Shown here one piece after another: positions 24,600-32,358 of a DNA stretch of 58,586 bases. The position numbers were made by a program, and so were the translations under genes. Position 1 is the first letter of the stretch; each line of letters starts with the position of its first letter. The notes under the pieces were generated by a model, which had not been told where the DNA came from, ran no database searches, and saw nothing but the letters and a program-made list of their open reading frames with translations. The stretch is from HGM04593 sp045592125 (lineage in GTDB: Bacteria > Bacteroidota > Bacteroidia > Bacteroidales > Bacteroidaceae), in contig JAZNUE010000015.1 of assembly GCA_045592125.1 (NCBI GenBank), positions 1-58,586 of the forward strand, read 5' to 3'.

Positions 24600-24718
24600 T
24601 GCCGCATTTATAGTCCTTTTTGCCTTACTGTCCTTGCAGCCTTTGCTGTCCTTTTGGCCCTTATTGCCTTTGCGGCCCTTACCGCCCTTCTTGCCTTTTT
24701 AGTCCTTAGCAACCCCTT
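24600..24718. repeat. Degenerate period-9 repeat between thrS and infC
   Basis: Read on the minus strand, about a dozen units of roughly 9 bases follow the pattern AAGG-C-plus-four, e.g. AAAGGCAAG AAGGGCGGT. They translate as Lys-Gly/Asp-x triplets but contain a stop codon and have no start. No function is apparent; it may be a slippage-derived simple repeat. Confidence 0.6.
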
Positions 24719-24719
24719 G

Positions 24720-24769
24720 TATAAAATCATCAAAGGCGGCCTTTAAAGGCCCCCTTTGATGATTTTATA
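24720..24769 (-). terminator. Perfect 17-bp hairpin after thrS
   Basis: 24720-24736 and 24753-24769 are exact reverse complements, and the 16 bases between them contain the further palindrome GGCCTTTAAAGGCC (24738-24751). It begins 6 bases past the thrS stop. There is no T-run on either side, so it may be a factor-dependent terminator or a 3'-end stabiliser. Confidence 0.6.
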
Positions 24770-24775
24770 CCATTT

Positions 24776-26743
24776 TCACTTTTCCGCTTCAACGGCTGCC
24801 TCCTTGCGGATAGTGCGTGTGCGGATTTCCTCACAGATTGCCGAGACGAACTCTGAAATTGGCCTTACGCCCTCGTCGCCTGCGAAGCGGCTGCGCACAG
24901 CAACCGTGCGGTTCTCCTCCTCCTGCTGGCCAAGGACAAGCATATAGGGAACACGGTTGTTGCGGGCGTCGCGTATCTTGTAGCCGATTTTCTCCGAACG
25001 GTTGTCAACGTGCACAAGCACGCCGTTCTTCTTGAGCTCGGCAGCAACCTCATAGGCATAGTCGCCATACTTCTCCGAGATTGGGAGCACGCGCACCTGC
25101 TCAGGAGCAAGCCATGTAGGGAACTTGCCCTCGTACTTCTCGATGAGCCATGCAAGGGTACGCTCATAGCAGCCCATGCTTGTACGGTGGATTATATAAG
25201 GACGAACCTTCTCGCCATTCTGGTCAACATAGTACATGTCGAACTGTGCGGCCAGCAGGGCATCCCACTGTACGGTAATCATTGTATCCTCCTTGCCGTA
25301 CACGTTCTTTGCATTGATATCTACCTTTGGACCGTAGAACGCAGCACCGCCTACTTCCTCTATGAAAGGTATCTCGAGCTCGGTAAGCATCTCGCGTATA
25401 TGCTGCTGTGTCTCTTCCCATACCTCGGCCTCGCCGATGTACTTCTTGCGGTTCTCAGGGTCCCACTTTGCCAGCACATATGTTACATCGTCCTGCAGGC
25501 CCAGTGTCTCCATAACATGCTTTGCAAGCGCAAGGCACTTCTTGAACTCCTCAACCATCTGGTCGGGGCGCACTATGAGATGGCCTTCGCTGATTGTGAA
25601 CTGGCGCACGCGTGTGAGGCCGTGCATCTCGCCTGAATCCTCATTGCGGAACAGGGTCGATGTCTCGCTGTAGCGCAAGGGCAGGTCACGGTAAGAGTGA
25701 TGTGTTGCCTTGTATACATAGTACTGGAACGGGCAAGTCATGGGACGCAATGCGAACACCTCCTTGTCGGCCTCCTCGTCGCCGAGCACGAACATGCCTT
25801 CCTTGTAATGGTCCCAGTGACCCGAAATCTTGTAGAGGTCGCTCTTTGCCATGAGAGGAGTCTTGGTGCGGATGTAGCCCCACTCGTTATCCTCAAGGTC
25901 CTCAATCCAGCGCTGCAGCGTCTGCACAATCTTGGCACCCTTAGGCATGAGCAGAGGCAGGCCCTGGCCTATGACGTCTACTGTCGTGAAGAGCTCCATC
26001 TCACGGCCAATCTTGTTGTGGTCAATGTTCTTTATGTGCTCAAGATGGGCAAGATAGGCCTCGAGGTCCTCTTTTGTAAAGAAGGCCGTACCGTATATGC
26101 GCGAGAGGGAAGGGTTGTTCTTGTCGCCACGCCAGTATGTGGTTGAAGACGACAGAAGCCTGAAGCCCTTGATAAGCCTTGTATTGAGCAGGTGCGGGCC
26201 CATGCAGAGGTCCACGAAATCGTCCTGCGAATAAAGCGTAATACGCTCACCCTCAGGGATTGCGTCAATAAGCTCAAGCTTATAGGTCTCGCCCTTTGCC
26301 TTCATCATCTCAACAGCCTCCTCGCGGCTCACCACCTTGCGCTCAATGCGCGGGCTTGACTTTATGATTTTCTTCATCTCTTTCTCTATTGCCTCAAGGT
26401 TCTCCTTGGTGAAGGGAGTGCACTCGAAGTCATAGAAGAATCCTGTTTCGGTAGCAGGCCCGATGGTGAGTCTCGCCTCGGGGAAGAGATGCTTTACTGC
26501 CTCGGCCATAATGTGAGCTGTGGTATGACGGAGCACTGAAAGAGCCTCCTTAGAGTCAAGGCCTACAAGTTCGGCACACTCGCCGTCGGCAGGGACATCG
26601 CGGAGGTCAATGACCTCGTCGCCCACCTTGGCCGCTACGTAGCTGCTGAGCAGCTTTGGGTCTACTGACGAGAGTATCTCAATGTATGACTTGCCTTCTG
26701 CGGCAAACTCATGAGCCTCGCCATTAAATGAAATCCTTATCAT
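24776..26743 (-). CDS. thrS: Threonyl-tRNA synthetase
   Basis: A 655-residue class II synthetase charging tRNA-Thr. An N-terminal TGS domain (MIRISFNGEAHEF...) precedes the editing domain with HTTAHIM (about residue 73). The catalytic core has RPMTCPFQYYVYK (a zinc cysteine), motif 2 LFRNEDSGEMHGLTRVRQFT and motif 3 LAWLIEKYEGKFPTWLAP. The anticodon-binding domain closes with KIGYKIRDARNNRVPYMLVLG. Length is normal. A promoter lies at 26784-26814, so it is transcribed separately from the TPR gene. Confidence 0.98.
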   Translation of the reverse strand: MIRISFNGEAHEFAAEGKSYIEILSSVDPKLLSSYVAAKVGDEVIDLRDVPADGECAELVGLDSKEALSVLRHTTAHIMAEAVKHLFPEARLTIGPATETGFFYDFECTPFTKENLEAIEKEMKKIIKSSPRIERKVVSREEAVEMMKAKGETYKLELIDAIPEGERITLYSQDDFVDLCMGPHLLNTRLIKGFRLLSSSTTYWRGDKNNPSLSRIYGTAFFTKEDLEAYLAHLEHIKNIDHNKIGREMELFTTVDVIGQGLPLLMPKGAKIVQTLQRWIEDLEDNEWGYIRTKTPLMAKSDLYKISGHWDHYKEGMFVLGDEEADKEVFALRPMTCPFQYYVYKATHHSYRDLPLRYSETSTLFRNEDSGEMHGLTRVRQFTISEGHLIVRPDQMVEEFKKCLALAKHVMETLGLQDDVTYVLAKWDPENRKKYIGEAEVWEETQQHIREMLTELEIPFIEEVGGAAFYGPKVDINAKNVYGKEDTMITVQWDALLAAQFDMYYVDQNGEKVRPYIIHRTSMGCYERTLAWLIEKYEGKFPTWLAPEQVRVLPISEKYGDYAYEVAAELKKNGVLVHVDNRSEKIGYKIRDARNNRVPYMLVLGQQEEENRTVAVRSRFAGDEGVRPISEFVSAICEEIRTRTIRKEAAVEAEK

Positions 26744-26783
26744 AGTTTCTAGTCTTTAGTTCCTTAAGTTAGACATTAGTGCG

Positions 26784-26814
26784 CGAAGATAGCAAAAAAA
26801 GAGAAACAAGGCAA
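26784..26814 (-). promoter_or_regulatory. Promoter of thrS
   Basis: Minus strand: TTG (26814-26812), 20 bases, TATCTTCG (26791-26784), about 41 bases before the thrS ATG. Confidence 0.6.
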
Positions 26815-26845
26815 CTGCTTTACGTTATTCTTGCTTAAACAGGAG

Positions 26846-28855
26846 TCACTTGGCGCCCATCTTGAAACGCTTTATCAGGCTGTAGGCCTGGAAAAGCCCC
26901 AGCTCGCCGGCCTTGCTCAGGTCGGCCAGGCCCTCTTCGGTGCTGCCTGTATACACCCTTGCCAGCCCGCGGTTGAAATAGGCCTCGGCAAAGCGGTCGT
27001 CCTTATCAATTGCGGCCGAATAGTCCACTATGGCCGCCTTGAAATCGCTTAGCTTGGCCAGGGCATTGGCACGGTTGAAATAGGCATGCGGGAAACCTGG
27101 CGCAAGCTCCACTACCCTGTCGAGGTCCTCCTTTACAAGGCGGAACTCAATATCGGGCAGGCCGTCGCCGTGCCTGGCAAGCAGGCCGGCCTCGGCATTC
27201 TCCTCATTGGCCCGCTGCGTCTCAAGCAGCTTGTAGCGGACAACCGAGCGCATGAAAAGCAGGAGCCAGGAATCGGGAGCGGCAGCAATGGCCGCGTTGA
27301 GGTCGTTCATGGCCTCGCCAAGGTCCTGCACCAGATAGTAGTCGAGCGCACGCTCCATGCGCAAGCGATGGTCCTGAGGAGACTGGGCTATTGCCTTGGA
27401 CACTGTATCTATGTTGCCGAAATGCCTTGCCACCTCGCCTTCGGAGAGTGCGCGCTCGTCATTGGTCAGGAGCAGCGGCATGCCCTCGCCGGCCTCGTTC
27501 AGTTCCTCAAGCGGCTTGAAATAGTGCCCCTTCCCGCCAAGTTCAGTGCCTGCCTTGTAGTAGGTGACGGCAAATACGGGCTCTAGCTCAACATAGACGT
27601 TCCTGTCCTGTACCCTGCCGCGGTATTCGGTGGTGTACTGCTTGTTGTCGGAGATGTCGGACGATATCATCTTGCTGTAGTTGCGCACATTCTTGTCGGA
27701 GCGCTTGCGCGTCTTGTCATTGCTGGCGACATACTCCTCTGCCGCCGGCTTGCCGTTGAAATAGATGTCGAGCTGCCTTTTACGCAGCCACTCCTCATCG
27801 GCGCTGGCGCCACGGGCGTCGCCAGCCTTGCGGCGTGCCGAGGCACGGCACTGGTAGGCGTATTCAAAGTTAGGATAGTCCTCTATGACTCTTGAGTAGT
27901 CGTCGACAGCGCCTTTTGCGTCGCCAGTCTTCTCCCGTAGCAATGCACGGTTAAAGCGGGCAAGGGTGTTATCGGGGTCAATGCCGAGAACCCAGTCAAA
28001 ATCCTCTATGGCGCGGTTGTCGTCACCTACTTCCATACGGAGCAGGCCACGGTTATAATGTGCCACGAAACTGCCGGGCTCAATGTACAGCGCCATATCA
28101 AAATCCTCCATCGCGCCGCGCAGGCTGTTCCTGTTATAGCGCACAAGGGCACGGTTCACATAGCTGCCGGCATCGTTGGGCATGAGGTCTATGGCCCTGT
28201 CGAGGTCGGCCTCGGCCGCCTCGTAGTCACCCGTCACGGAACTCACTACGGCCCTTGCGCCATATACGTCGGAAGAGTACCTGTCATAGGCAACGGCCTT
28301 CTCTACCATACGCTGCGCAGTCACGGTATCCTTAGCGTTAAGGGCCACCTGTGTGCGCATGAGGTAGGCACGGCTGTTGCGGGGCGAGAAAATGAGCATT
28401 GAGTCGAGCACCGTGGCCGCCTTTGCCCAGTCCTGCTGCTGCATGGCCACCGCTCCGAGGTTCTGCCACACTTCGGCATTCTGCGGGTTAAAGCGCAGCG
28501 CAGTGCGCAAGTCCTGCTCGGCCAGCCGCAGGCTGTCCTGGTGCGCGCGGCAAAGGCCGCGCAGCTGATAGCAGCGCAGTATGTAGGGATTCTTGGCTAT
28601 TGCGATGTCAAGGTCATGCTCCGCGCCGGAATAGTCCTCAAGATTGTACTTTGCAAGCGCACGGAAGAAATAGGGCTCGTGCAGGAACGGCTTTGCGTCA
28701 ATCACCTGGTTGAAGTACTGGATTGAGAGAACATAATCCTCAAAATAGAGCGCATTGCGCCCTATTTCCATTACTCGCGAAGTGTTCAGCTGCGCCCTGC
28801 ACAGCATTGCCACGGACAGCAGCGCAAGAAGCATTATGCCTCTTACATGCCTCAT
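26846..28855 (-). CDS. Exported TPR-repeat protein
   Basis: A 669-residue protein with a signal peptide (MRHVRGIMLLALLSVAMLCRAQ) and at least ten tetratricopeptide repeats in two blocks, e.g. AYLMRTQVALNAKDTVTAQR, SYVNRALVRYNRNSLRGAME, HAYFNRANALAKLSDFKAAI. A middle section (about 400-500) lacks repeats. TPR arrays are protein-binding scaffolds; the partner is unknown. The ATG at 28855 overlaps the def stop by 4 bases (ATGA), so translation is coupled to def. Upstream in-frame residues would lie inside def and are not needed. Confidence 0.9.
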   Translation of the reverse strand: MRHVRGIMLLALLSVAMLCRAQLNTSRVMEIGRNALYFEDYVLSIQYFNQVIDAKPFLHEPYFFRALAKYNLEDYSGAEHDLDIAIAKNPYILRCYQLRGLCRAHQDSLRLAEQDLRTALRFNPQNAEVWQNLGAVAMQQQDWAKAATVLDSMLIFSPRNSRAYLMRTQVALNAKDTVTAQRMVEKAVAYDRYSSDVYGARAVVSSVTGDYEAAEADLDRAIDLMPNDAGSYVNRALVRYNRNSLRGAMEDFDMALYIEPGSFVAHYNRGLLRMEVGDDNRAIEDFDWVLGIDPDNTLARFNRALLREKTGDAKGAVDDYSRVIEDYPNFEYAYQCRASARRKAGDARGASADEEWLRKRQLDIYFNGKPAAEEYVASNDKTRKRSDKNVRNYSKMISSDISDNKQYTTEYRGRVQDRNVYVELEPVFAVTYYKAGTELGGKGHYFKPLEELNEAGEGMPLLLTNDERALSEGEVARHFGNIDTVSKAIAQSPQDHRLRMERALDYYLVQDLGEAMNDLNAAIAAAPDSWLLLFMRSVVRYKLLETQRANEENAEAGLLARHGDGLPDIEFRLVKEDLDRVVELAPGFPHAYFNRANALAKLSDFKAAIVDYSAAIDKDDRFAEAYFNRGLARVYTGSTEEGLADLSKAGELGLFQAYSLIKRFKMGAK

Positions 28856-29409
28856 CTGTTGACTCTCTTGGTCTTGTATCCGCATGACACCTTGCCCTTG
28901 GCAAGGCTGCCGAGCCTGGTCTTGTTCATCTGGCGGCGGAGCGGCGATATCCTGTCGGAGAACACCTTGCCCTCGAGGTGGTCGAACTCGTGCTGCATTA
29001 CACGCGCAAGATAGCCCTCGACCCACTCGTCGTGCTCAACGAAGCTCTCGTCCATGTACTTTACATGTATGCGCGAGGGACGTGTCACCTTCTCGTGTAT
29101 TCCCGGCAGGCTAAGGCAGCCCTCCTCCATTGTATCGGTGTCGTCCGAAACCTCAAGGATATGGGCGTTTATATACACGCGGCTGAAATCCTTGAACTCG
29201 GGATACTCATCCGAAAGGACATCAAGGTCAACCACAACGAGACGTATCGCAAGGCCTATCTGGGGTGCCGCCAGGCCAATGCCCTCGGCCTGGTGCATAG
29301 TATCGAACATACTCTCAATGAGAGACTTCAATTCGGGATATTCAGGAGTTATATCCTCGGCAACCTTGCGCAGCACAGGCTGCCCGTACAAATAAATTGG
29401 CAATATCAT
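28852..29409 (-). CDS. def: Peptide deformylase
   Basis: A 185-residue metalloenzyme that removes the N-formyl group from new proteins. All three signature motifs are present: GIGLAAPQ (43-50), EGCLS (96-100, metal ligand C98) and HEFDH (140-144, ligands H140 and H144, catalytic E141). It sits between ruvX and the TPR gene, overlapping the latter by 4 bases. Confidence 0.97.
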   Translation of the reverse strand: MILPIYLYGQPVLRKVAEDITPEYPELKSLIESMFDTMHQAEGIGLAAPQIGLAIRLVVVDLDVLSDEYPEFKDFSRVYINAHILEVSDDTDTMEEGCLSLPGIHEKVTRPSRIHVKYMDESFVEHDEWVEGYLARVMQHEFDHLEGKVFSDRISPLRRQMNKTRLGSLAKGKVSCGYKTKRVNR

Positions 29410-29455
29410 AGCTTATCTTTCTGTTTTATCTTTCAATTAACACTCCTGGTTTAAG

Positions 29456-29497
29456 TTTTCACCTTTCACCTTTCACTTTTCACCTTTCACCTTTCAC
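29456..29497. repeat. Six-unit heptanucleotide repeat at the ruvX stop
   Basis: Six tandem units of YTTTCAC (29456-29497; units 1 and 4 begin with T, the others with C) fill the ruvX-def gap. The ruvX stop codon (29494-29496) lies inside the last unit. Such repeats can change length by slippage; here it would change the spacing to def, not a reading frame. Confidence 0.85.
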
Positions 29498-29910
29498 ATC
29501 CTCCTGCTTTCCATATAGGACTGCAGTATTATGACTGCGCTCACCTCATCGACCAGTTCCTTGTTGCGGCGCGCCATCTTCTTAATGCCGGCCTCGATTA
29601 TTGTCCGCTGCGCCAGCACCGAGGTAAAGCGCTCGTCATGGTACTCTATGGGAATTTCAGGCAGCAGCCTGCGCAGCCTGCTGACGAAAGGCCTAATGCG
29701 GCACATATTCTCGGACGGCTGGTTGTTCATCTGCCTGGGCAGCCCTACAATAATGCGCTCAACGGGCTCTCTCTTCACATAGCCGAGCAAAAAGTCTACC
29801 AGTTCCTTTGTGGGGACCGTTCCAAGGCCTCCGGCAATCATCTGCATCTCATCGGAGACCGCAAGGCCCGTCCTTACCTTTCCGTAGTCTATTGCGAGCA
29901 ATCGTGCCAT
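29494..29910 (-). CDS. ruvX: Holliday junction resolvase-like RuvX/YqgF
   Basis: A 138-residue RNase H-fold nuclease of the YqgF family, linked to 16S rRNA 5' processing and possibly junction resolution. It has LAIDYGKVRTGLAVSD (catalytic Asp), IIVGLPRQMNNQPSE, IEYHDERFTSVLA (Glu) and VDEVSAVIILQSYM (Asp). Length is typical. It starts 6 bases after the fucP-type transporter. Confidence 0.95.
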   Translation of the reverse strand: MARLLAIDYGKVRTGLAVSDEMQMIAGGLGTVPTKELVDFLLGYVKREPVERIIVGLPRQMNNQPSENMCRIRPFVSRLRRLLPEIPIEYHDERFTSVLAQRTIIEAGIKKMARRNKELVDEVSAVIILQSYMESRRM

Positions 29911-29916
29911 AACAGC

Positions 29917-31221
29917 CTACTTATATATCCAGCGTGCATATATTCCGTAGGACATTACAACCAGGAAGCAGAACATAGGCAGCAGGAACGAGATATTAAC
30001 TGCAGGCATGCCTGCTACTGTGCCCAAGTCTATGACAGCGCCCTGCAGAGGCGGCATAAGCGCCCCACCCACAATGGCCATCACAAGGAATGCCGCACCA
30101 AGGGTCGTGTCCTCCTTCTTTACATCCTCGAGCGCGATACCATATATTGTAGGGAACATCAGTGACATGAAGAAACTTATGGCAACAAGGCAATAGAGCC
30201 CCGTCATGCCCACAAAGAACACCGCCCCCATGGACATGCACGCAGCGCCGGCGCCGAATATCACAAGCAGCACGCGCGAGCTGAGGTACCTCATGAGGAA
30301 TGTCGTGACAAAACGGCTGCACAGGAACAGGCACATTGCACAGATATTATAGTTCTGGGCAGTTACCTTGTCTATTCCGAGGCTATCGGCATACTGTATT
30401 ATGAAGGTCCACACCATTATCTGTGCTGCCACATAGAACATCTGCGCCACGACGCCGCTACGGTAGAGACGGTTCTGCCACAGGCGCGACAATGTCACCC
30501 AATTGCCGGTCTTCTTTGCCATGCGTCCCTGGGTATCGGGTATCTTAATGAACAGGAACAGCACGAACACCGCAAGCACCACTATTCCCAGCATAACATA
30601 CGGGTCGCGTATTACAGCAAGGTCGTGCAAGCGTATATCGGCCTTCTCGGCAGCCGAGAGCCCGTGGAATACTACCTGGCCTGCCGCATCGCGCTTGTCG
30701 GACAAGAGCTGCGGGAGAACGACTAGCGAGGCCACGCTCATGCCCATCATGGAGCCCATAGGATTGAACGCCTGCGCCAGGTTGAGGCGGCGGGTCGATG
30801 TCTCCTTGGCGCCAAGAGAGAGTATCAGCGGGTTGGCAGTAGTCTCAAGGAACGCAAGGCCGAAAGTGAGTACATAAAGCGAGATACAGAAGAAAGAGAA
30901 CATCTGGTAATGCGCGGCCGGTATAAAAAGGAAAGCGCCGGCAGCATAGAGCGCCAGCCCTAGAAGTATTCCGCCCTTATAGCCATAGCGGCGCACAAAG
31001 AGCGCCGCAGGGACTGCCATAGTCGCATATCCGCCATAGAAGGCGAACTGCACCAGGGCCGCCTGGGAAGCAGGCAGTTCCATAAGCGTCTGGAATGCCG
31101 CCACCATGGGATTTGTAATATCATTTGCAAAACCCCACATCGCAAAAAGCGACGTAACAAGGATAAAAGGCAGCAGATAGCGTTTCTCGACAAGCCTATG
31201 GCCTGTATTGTTCTCGTTCAT
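29917..31221 (-). CDS. FucP-type sugar:proton symporter (MFS)
   Basis: A 434-residue, 12-helix major facilitator protein. It carries the FucP-family blocks MWGFANDITNPMVAAFQ, FYGGYATMAVPAALFVRRYGYK, GLAFLETTANPLILSLGAKE and NLAQAFNPMGSMMGM, which in Bacteroidales mark L-fucose permeases. Related members carry glucose, galactose or GlcNAc, so the substrate is not certain. The RhaM-like mutarotase 25 bases upstream supports a deoxyhexose such as fucose or rhamnose. ruvX follows by 6 bases. No isomerase, kinase or aldolase of the pathway is in the window. Confidence 0.85.
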   Translation of the reverse strand: MNENNTGHRLVEKRYLLPFILVTSLFAMWGFANDITNPMVAAFQTLMELPASQAALVQFAFYGGYATMAVPAALFVRRYGYKGGILLGLALYAAGAFLFIPAAHYQMFSFFCISLYVLTFGLAFLETTANPLILSLGAKETSTRRLNLAQAFNPMGSMMGMSVASLVVLPQLLSDKRDAAGQVVFHGLSAAEKADIRLHDLAVIRDPYVMLGIVVLAVFVLFLFIKIPDTQGRMAKKTGNWVTLSRLWQNRLYRSGVVAQMFYVAAQIMVWTFIIQYADSLGIDKVTAQNYNICAMCLFLCSRFVTTFLMRYLSSRVLLVIFGAGAACMSMGAVFFVGMTGLYCLVAISFFMSLMFPTIYGIALEDVKKEDTTLGAAFLVMAIVGGALMPPLQGAVIDLGTVAGMPAVNISFLLPMFCFLVVMSYGIYARWIYK

Positions 31222-31246
31222 TATTGGTTCTTTGCTACAATGTTAT

Positions 31247-31633
31247 TTACTCATACAGATGGAAAATCCTTTCCATCATGCGCCACTTCTCGTTTGACGA
31301 GCTGCCAGGAACAGCGTCCTGGAAACCGGACATATAGTCCTCCCACTCCTGCTGGCGCGGCAACGTGGAGAGCCTTGCCATGGCGCTCTCCCAGTCAAAA
31401 TCGAGCGGGGCCTCGACAATCATGAAAAGGCGGGTACCAAGAATGTATATCTCCATTTCAAGGATTCCAACCTCACGAATGCCCCACAGAATCTCGCTCC
31501 ACGCCTCGCCTTGGCTGTGGCGGCGGCGGTACTCCTCAATGAGCTCGGGACTCTCCTTGAGGTCAAGCGTCTGGCAAAACCTCTTGACAGGACCAGAATA
31601 CTCCTTTACCCTATACCCTTCAGCTGGATTCAT
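31247..31633 (-). CDS. L-rhamnose/L-fucose mutarotase-like protein (RhaM family)
   Basis: A 128-residue protein of the RhaM (formerly DUF718) family, which interconverts alpha and beta anomers of 6-deoxy sugars. It has the family features YSGPVKRFCQTLDLK, EEYRRRHS, WSEILWGIREVGILEMEIY, LFMIVEAP and WEDYMSGFQ. I chose the ATG at 31633 (MNPAEGYRVKEYSG) because the longer form would begin inside the terminator of the previous gene. It is first in a tight series with the sugar symporter, ruvX, def and TPR genes. Whether it prefers rhamnose or fucose cannot be told. Confidence 0.85.
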   Translation of the reverse strand: MNPAEGYRVKEYSGPVKRFCQTLDLKESPELIEEYRRRHSQGEAWSEILWGIREVGILEMEIYILGTRLFMIVEAPLDFDWESAMARLSTLPRQQEWEDYMSGFQDAVPGSSSNEKWRMMERIFHLYE

Positions 31634-31653
31634 AATATTTGGATAACTAAAGC

Positions 31654-31684
31654 AAAAAGGCCTCACCATGGAAGCGAGGCCCTT
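31654..31684 (-). terminator. Terminator of the SPOR lipoprotein gene
   Basis: Minus strand GGCCTC (31681-31676) pairs with GAGGCC (31664-31659), with A-T extension, followed by TTTTT. It also rules out the longer start of the mutarotase gene. Confidence 0.85.
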
Positions 31685-31699
31685 TGCAAGAACCTTGCA

Positions 31700-32191
31700 T
31701 TAATTGTTGTAGAGCAGCCATGCCTTCTGGAAATCGGCATTGCCAGGATGAGACTCCTTGAAACGGGCACGCGCCTCGGCTGCCTCGCTCCTGCTGTCAT
31801 ACGAAGCGCACACTACCCTGTAAAGCCCCTTCGGGCTCTGCACGATTATTGCGTCATAGCCCTCGCCAATGAGTTCTGCACGCACCTTCTCTGCGCCGCT
31901 CTTGTTGCCGAAACTGCCGCAAACCACACTGAACTCCTTCAAAGACCCTGCGTCACCAGAAGCAAGCACCACCTTCTCGGTGCGGTAGCTGTCATCTACA
32001 TTCTCCTTGGTTGTTGAAGAAACCACTGGAGCAATCTCAACAGGCTCGCTCTGCTGGCCCTGCCCCTCGGCCTGCTCTACACGCGCCTCATCATATGCGA
32101 CCTTATAAAGGCTGTCCTTTGATTTACAAGAAACCACTATTAAAGCCGAGCACAACGCAACGGCAACAAAAAACATTTTTCTCATAGTCAT
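31700..32191 (-). CDS. SPOR-domain lipoprotein
   Basis: A 164-residue lipoprotein (ALIVVSC, lipidated C22) with an unstructured Glu/Gln-rich linker and a C-terminal SPOR domain at about 85-160 (FSVVCGSFGNKSGAEKVRAE, YRVVCASYDSRSEAAEARAR). SPOR domains bind denuded peptidoglycan and often act at the division site. The ATG at 32191 was chosen because the promoter box at 32212-32219 lies inside any longer version. Confidence 0.88.
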   Translation of the reverse strand: MTMRKMFFVAVALCSALIVVSCKSKDSLYKVAYDEARVEQAEGQGQQSEPVEIAPVVSSTTKENVDDSYRTEKVVLASGDAGSLKEFSVVCGSFGNKSGAEKVRAELIGEGYDAIIVQSPKGLYRVVCASYDSRSEAAEARARFKESHPGNADFQKAWLLYNN

Positions 32192-32211
32192 GAATATAAT
32201 ATATTTTCCTG

Positions 32212-32219
32212 CAAAGATA
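32212..32219 (-). promoter_or_regulatory. -7 box for the SPOR lipoprotein
   Basis: TATCTTTG on the minus strand, 21 bases before the chosen ATG. It marks the 5' end and fixes the start choice. Confidence 0.5.
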
Positions 32220-32325
32220 CGAATAAAGCAAGATAACATCAACTTTTTCAATGCTTTTTAACAAAAAAAGCAACGCGGGAGATTTTGAGTAGACGCCTAA
32301 TGCAGCACAAACAAAATTAATGGCT

Positions 32326-32333
32326 TATATTTG
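32326..32333 (+). promoter_or_regulatory. -7 box for the M64 peptidase
   Basis: TATATTTG, 25 bases before the peptidase ATG. The -33 region is not convincing. Confidence 0.45.
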
Positions 32334-32358
32334 CAGAAGCAAACAAAATTAACCTGAA

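Noticed and set aside
24507..24746. Hydrophobic 79-residue frame upstream of thrS
   Set aside because: The Leu/Ala run comes from the period-9 nucleotide repeat, not from a membrane protein gene.
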